In this document: positions 61,174 to 64,000 of the stretch, one piece after another
Numbering within the stretch: position 1 is the first letter of the stretch
Layout of the letters: each line of letters opens with the position of its first letter
Origin: Pseudalkalibacillus hwajinpoensis
GTDB taxonomy: Bacteria > Bacillota > Bacilli > Bacillales > Guptibacillaceae
DNA length: 64,000 nucleotides
Reading direction: 5' to 3'
Assembly (NCBI RefSeq): GCF_039851965.1
Contig: NZ_CP156675.1
Span: 1 to 64,000 of the forward strand
The notes under the pieces: generated by a model
Told to the model about the DNA's origin: nothing
What the model saw: only the letters and a program-made list of their open reading frames with translations
The model's database searches: none
Position numbers and translations under genes: made by a program

Positions 61174-63489
61174 TCAACCACTTTGCGCTTCTTCTTTAAT
61201 AGAAATGCCGGTGTTATCCATCTGGATATAGTCAATTAAAAAAGAGGATGGATCTGTAGCCAATAGAACCAGTCGGTGGAGTGGTCTGGTCATAGCTACA
61301 TATAAAAGCTTGATGTCAATTTCCTCTAATTTGTAGAATTCTGTTAGATTTACAAGAACCACACCATCAAACTCTAACCCCTTTGCCAGTGCCGCTGGAA
61401 CAATAACCAAATCATTCCCCTGGATTTCTACATCTTCTGAAAGAAGTAGGAGATCAAGTCCAAATTTTTTATTGAGTAGTTTTTGAATCTGCTTACATTC
61501 GCTTTCTGTTCTCCCAACAATCGCAAAAGTTTTCAATCCTTCTTCTTTCATCGTTTTTATTTCCCTATAGACTTTATCCGCCATATCTTGCGTTGAAGAA
61601 AAAGTTGAGAATATAGGCTGCTTTCCGTGTCGTACGACTGGCTCTGCCTTTATATCATCGGGAAGTTGAATGAGTGAAAGAATTTGATTAGCAAGATGCA
61701 TAATTTCGACCGTTGTACGATAGCTTTTATTTAATGTTAAATAGTTTGCCTGTGGGAAAATAGGATCAATAATTTCTCTCCAATCCTGAATGCCTCGATA
61801 AGAATGAATACCCTGTCCTAAATCACCTAAAATAGTAAATAAATTTGTGTTTAGTACAGTTTTAAGGGAATAGATCTGAAATGGACTGTAGTCCTGTGCT
61901 TCGTCAATCACGACATTTTTAATATCGTTTTTGGTCTTGAGGCCAAATAAACGGTGTTGCAAATAGAGTAATGGAGCTAAATCTTCTACCTCGATCTTAT
62001 TTTTGTTCAATAATTCAAGTGATTTGTTCATTAGAAATGTTAATATATCCCAAGGAATAGGATTTTCTGTTAATGAGTCGATAAGATCGGAATCAGCAAG
62101 AAGATCTTTATAATAATCTAATACAGTTTTTTTATCAAAATAAGACATATAAGACTTAACTGCTGTTCGTGATTTCTTTATGATCATTTGTTTTTGTACT
62201 TCTTGCCGATCCATCAATTTAGTAACTCTACGTCTTCGCTTTTCTTTATCTTTTAGATTATAGATGGCATCTTGTATTTTTTCTTCATATGTTTCATCAA
62301 TTCTTTGAAGAATCGTTTTCTTCTTTGCCTTTAATTGATTTTGTAGCACTCGTTTAATTTTTTCTAGACGCTGATGGAAGGGGAGATACGTATATTCTTT
62401 CTGAAACAGTCGTTTTATTTTGTTCGCTCGATATAAAGTAAAACGATCGACTTTAAAATCCATTTCAGGGATGAATTCGGTTTCAAGCTTATCGACGTAT
62501 GATGCAACGATCTTTTGAAATTGAAGCGAACCTTTTATCCTCGATGCCCACGTAATGTTTTCTGTTTCCGTGTCATTCTCTACCAATATATGGGAAAGTT
62601 TAGTGTCAGGGACCAATTTCAACGATGGGCCAATTTCTTTAAGAACATAATCGGTAAAAGTGATTTGAGTAACGCGGTCTACACCAAGTTCTGGAAGGAC
62701 GTCAGAAATATAATCAATGAATAATCGACTGGGGGCAAGGATCATTAAATTCTCCGGAGAGAACGTCTTAGCAAACGTGTAAATAAAAAAAGATACCCGG
62801 TGTAGAGCGATTGTTGTTTTCCCACTCCCGGCTACTCCTTGTACAATCAATGGTTTTTGCATATCTGCTCGAATCACTTTATTCTGCTCAGCTTGTATTG
62901 TAGAGACGATTTCCGTTAGGCGATTAGTCGAACTACCAGCTAATGAATTCTGAAGTAAATCGTCTCGTGTTGTTAAATCGACGTCTCGATAATCAAGTAA
63001 TTCACCTTTATCTATCGTATATTGTCGCTTGAGGGAGAGGTAACCATGAATGGTATCACCCTGGGATTCATATGAAACTTCTCCCAGTCTGCCTTCATAA
63101 TAGAGATTTGCAATCGGAGATCGCCAATCGATAATCAAGGGTTCGTGACTATCTTTTCGGAAAAGGGAAGTTTTTCCTATATAAAACGATTCACTTTTCT
63201 TTGCCTGTTCTCTCATGAAATTCATCCTGGCGAAGTATGGTTTTGACTCAATTGCTTTTAATTGTCTGAGTTCATCATTGTTCATTTCTAAAAAATTCGT
63301 GTTCGTTAATACGTTAATGTAGCTTAAACTGCTATCGACCCAATCTAAATCCTCCATCGCTTCCTGGATGTTTGCTTTGTAGGTTTGTTCGTTTTGTTCT
63401 ACTGCTTCTAATATCTTATGAATATACAGTCTGGTGTAAATCAGTCGTTCTTTCTCGAATTGGTATTCTGATTTTTTTTCAGGGTTCAT
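61174..63489 (-). CDS. helD: RNA polymerase recycling motor HelD (UvrD/Rep-like ATPase)
   Basis: 771 residues. Long N-terminal coiled coil (EKSEYQFEKERLIYTRLYIH onward) that inserts into RNA polymerase, Walker A VQGVAGSGKTTIALHRVSFF, Walker B NVVIDEAQDYSPFQIYSL, motif LTLNKSYRTTVEIM and the C-terminal VVLVNLTEFYKLEEIDIKLLYVAMTR. Typical of Gram-positive HelD (YvgS), which removes stalled RNA polymerase from DNA. The gene for a 55-residue protein lies directly upstream. Confidence 0.92.
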   Translation of the reverse strand: MNPEKKSEYQFEKERLIYTRLYIHKILEAVEQNEQTYKANIQEAMEDLDWVDSSLSYINVLTNTNFLEMNNDELRQLKAIESKPYFARMNFMREQAKKSESFYIGKTSLFRKDSHEPLIIDWRSPIANLYYEGRLGEVSYESQGDTIHGYLSLKRQYTIDKGELLDYRDVDLTTRDDLLQNSLAGSSTNRLTEIVSTIQAEQNKVIRADMQKPLIVQGVAGSGKTTIALHRVSFFIYTFAKTFSPENLMILAPSRLFIDYISDVLPELGVDRVTQITFTDYVLKEIGPSLKLVPDTKLSHILVENDTETENITWASRIKGSLQFQKIVASYVDKLETEFIPEMDFKVDRFTLYRANKIKRLFQKEYTYLPFHQRLEKIKRVLQNQLKAKKKTILQRIDETYEEKIQDAIYNLKDKEKRRRRVTKLMDRQEVQKQMIIKKSRTAVKSYMSYFDKKTVLDYYKDLLADSDLIDSLTENPIPWDILTFLMNKSLELLNKNKIEVEDLAPLLYLQHRLFGLKTKNDIKNVVIDEAQDYSPFQIYSLKTVLNTNLFTILGDLGQGIHSYRGIQDWREIIDPIFPQANYLTLNKSYRTTVEIMHLANQILSLIQLPDDIKAEPVVRHGKQPIFSTFSSTQDMADKVYREIKTMKEEGLKTFAIVGRTESECKQIQKLLNKKFGLDLLLLSEDVEIQGNDLVIVPAALAKGLEFDGVVLVNLTEFYKLEEIDIKLLYVAMTRPLHRLVLLATDPSSFLIDYIQMDNTGISIKEEAQSG

Positions 63490-63502
63490 ACCTTGTCACC
63501 TC

Positions 63503-63670
63503 TTATAGATTTCGAATATCTTTGGACAGTTTAGCTTTGCTTTTTAAGATAATGTAGCGAGGATAGTACTTTTTAAATTCATCTAGATTCTCAATATTGT
63601 CAAGGCGTTGTTCTAAAATTTTCATTTCATTTATTTCTTTTGCTGTGAGACCATCATAGTTGTCTATCAT
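63503..63670 (-). CDS. 55-residue helical small protein upstream of helD
   Basis: Reads MIDNYDGLTAKEINEMKILE, then QRLDNIENLDEFKKYYPRYI. Charged and helical, no membrane segment. AAGGAGTGA lies just before the tandem ATGATG start (63673 or 63670). It is sandwiched between the RF3-like gene and helD on the same strand. No family recognised. Confidence 0.6.
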   Translation of the reverse strand: MIDNYDGLTAKEINEMKILEQRLDNIENLDEFKKYYPRYIILKSKAKLSKDIRNL

Positions 63671-63673
63671 CAT

Positions 63674-64000
63674 TCACTCCTTTCTCTCTGGAGGGGATTC
63701 AAAAAGTGAAATGTTGGGATGGTGTTGTTGAAACCATCTAAGTGAAAAGTTTGATGCAAATAGGATGACAGGTCGTTGCTTAACGTCATAAACGAGAAGG
63801 TTGGACGACCCCTTGAGAAGTGTGGCTGGATTTTCATATTCGATCCATTTGGCAAGTATGTGGGGAAGGTCATCCATTTGTAAATCTACGCCGTATTCGT
63901 GTTTCATTCGGTATTCGAAGATCTCATACTGTAATTTTCCAACCACTCCCAAAATGACATCTTCAGAAGGAGACGATCGGTATACCTGTATAGCACCTTC
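63674..64000 (-). CDS. prfC: Peptide chain release factor 3 (PrfC), C-terminal part, cut by window end
   Basis: 109 codons are visible and the frame is open at the window edge, so the gene begins to the right. GAIQVYRSSPSEDVILGVVG, KLQYEIFEYRMKHEYGVDLQ and the LLVYDVKQRPVILFASNFSL tail fit the C-terminal domain of RF3, the GTPase that recycles RF1/RF2. Apparent starts inside the window are not real. Confidence 0.8.
   Translation of the reverse strand, partial: EGAIQVYRSSPSEDVILGVVGKLQYEIFEYRMKHEYGVDLQMDDLPHILAKWIEYENPATLLKGSSNLLVYDVKQRPVILFASNFSLRWFQQHHPNISLFESPPERKE

Overview
The window is AT-rich DNA with strong AAGGAGG-type ribosome binding sites, frequent GTG/TTG starts and hairpin-plus-T terminators. 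With BioW/BioI-type biotin genes, type II NADH dehydrogenase, HelD and CcpA/LacI-style operators, it looks like a member of the Bacillaceae (Bacillus/Halobacillus-like). Much of it is accessory DNA: natural-product clusters and catabolic operons separated by stretches of decayed genes and mobile-element debris. No rRNA or tRNA genes were seen.

Layout. 1-3520: right part of a bacteriocin-type export and disulfide module (C39-peptidase ABC transporter, thioredoxin-like protein, VKOR protein, small membrane protein). 3523-5290: remnant of a TniA/TniB-type transposon. 5399-7977: a collapsing biotin operon. The BirA-box promoter, bioW and bioI are intact, bioA, bioF and bioD survive only as scars, and bioB is gone. 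7978-13361: restriction-gene debris, an S41 peptidase island and two small XRE-regulator/membrane-protein modules. 13590-17701: a probable new circular bacteriocin cluster (precursor with a GISTAAA motif, SpoIIM/DUF95 protein, large membrane protein, ABC ATPase). 17702-19210: gene graveyard (TPR, serine recombinase, ImmA/IrrE and holin-like toxin fragments). 19211-21130: an unexplained operon of a small protein plus two alpha-toroid-like proteins. 21378-21535: a tiny orphan CRISPR-like array.

21886-37895 is the centrepiece: a TetR-controlled biosynthetic cluster of about 15 kb. It combines a highly reducing type II PKS set (fused KS-CLF, ACP, ketoreductase, inactive-looking SDR, FabZ-like dehydratase, enoyl hydratase) with the signature tetronate set (FkbH-like glyceryl-ACP synthase, second ACP, FabH-like KAS III, E2-type acyltransferase, alpha/beta hydrolase). 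It also carries a type II thioesterase, two FAD oxidoreductases and its own Sfp-type phosphopantetheinyl transferase. The same TAACC-N-GGTTA palindromes precede both the tetR/MBL-hydrolase operon and the biosynthetic operon. I infer a polyenoyl- or acyl-tetronate product.

38783-50953 is a Gram-positive version of the E. coli ycj locus: LacI repressor, ABC importer without ATPase, 3-keto-guloside/glucoside epimerising enzymes YcjQRS, GH65 phosphorylase, beta-phosphoglucomutase and GH13_18 phosphorylase. It ends in a truncated glycerate kinase, which hints at glucosylglycerate as a substrate. 50943-51716 is a mosaic of gene fragments followed by a REP/MITE-like inverted-repeat element. From 51726 on come housekeeping-like genes (SulP transporter, MFS transporter, metallophosphoesterase, UspA, NDH-2, DUF1641 protein, PfkA, macro-domain pseudogene, HelD, RF3). 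Decayed second copies of SulP and metallophosphoesterase sequence lie at 60222-61130.
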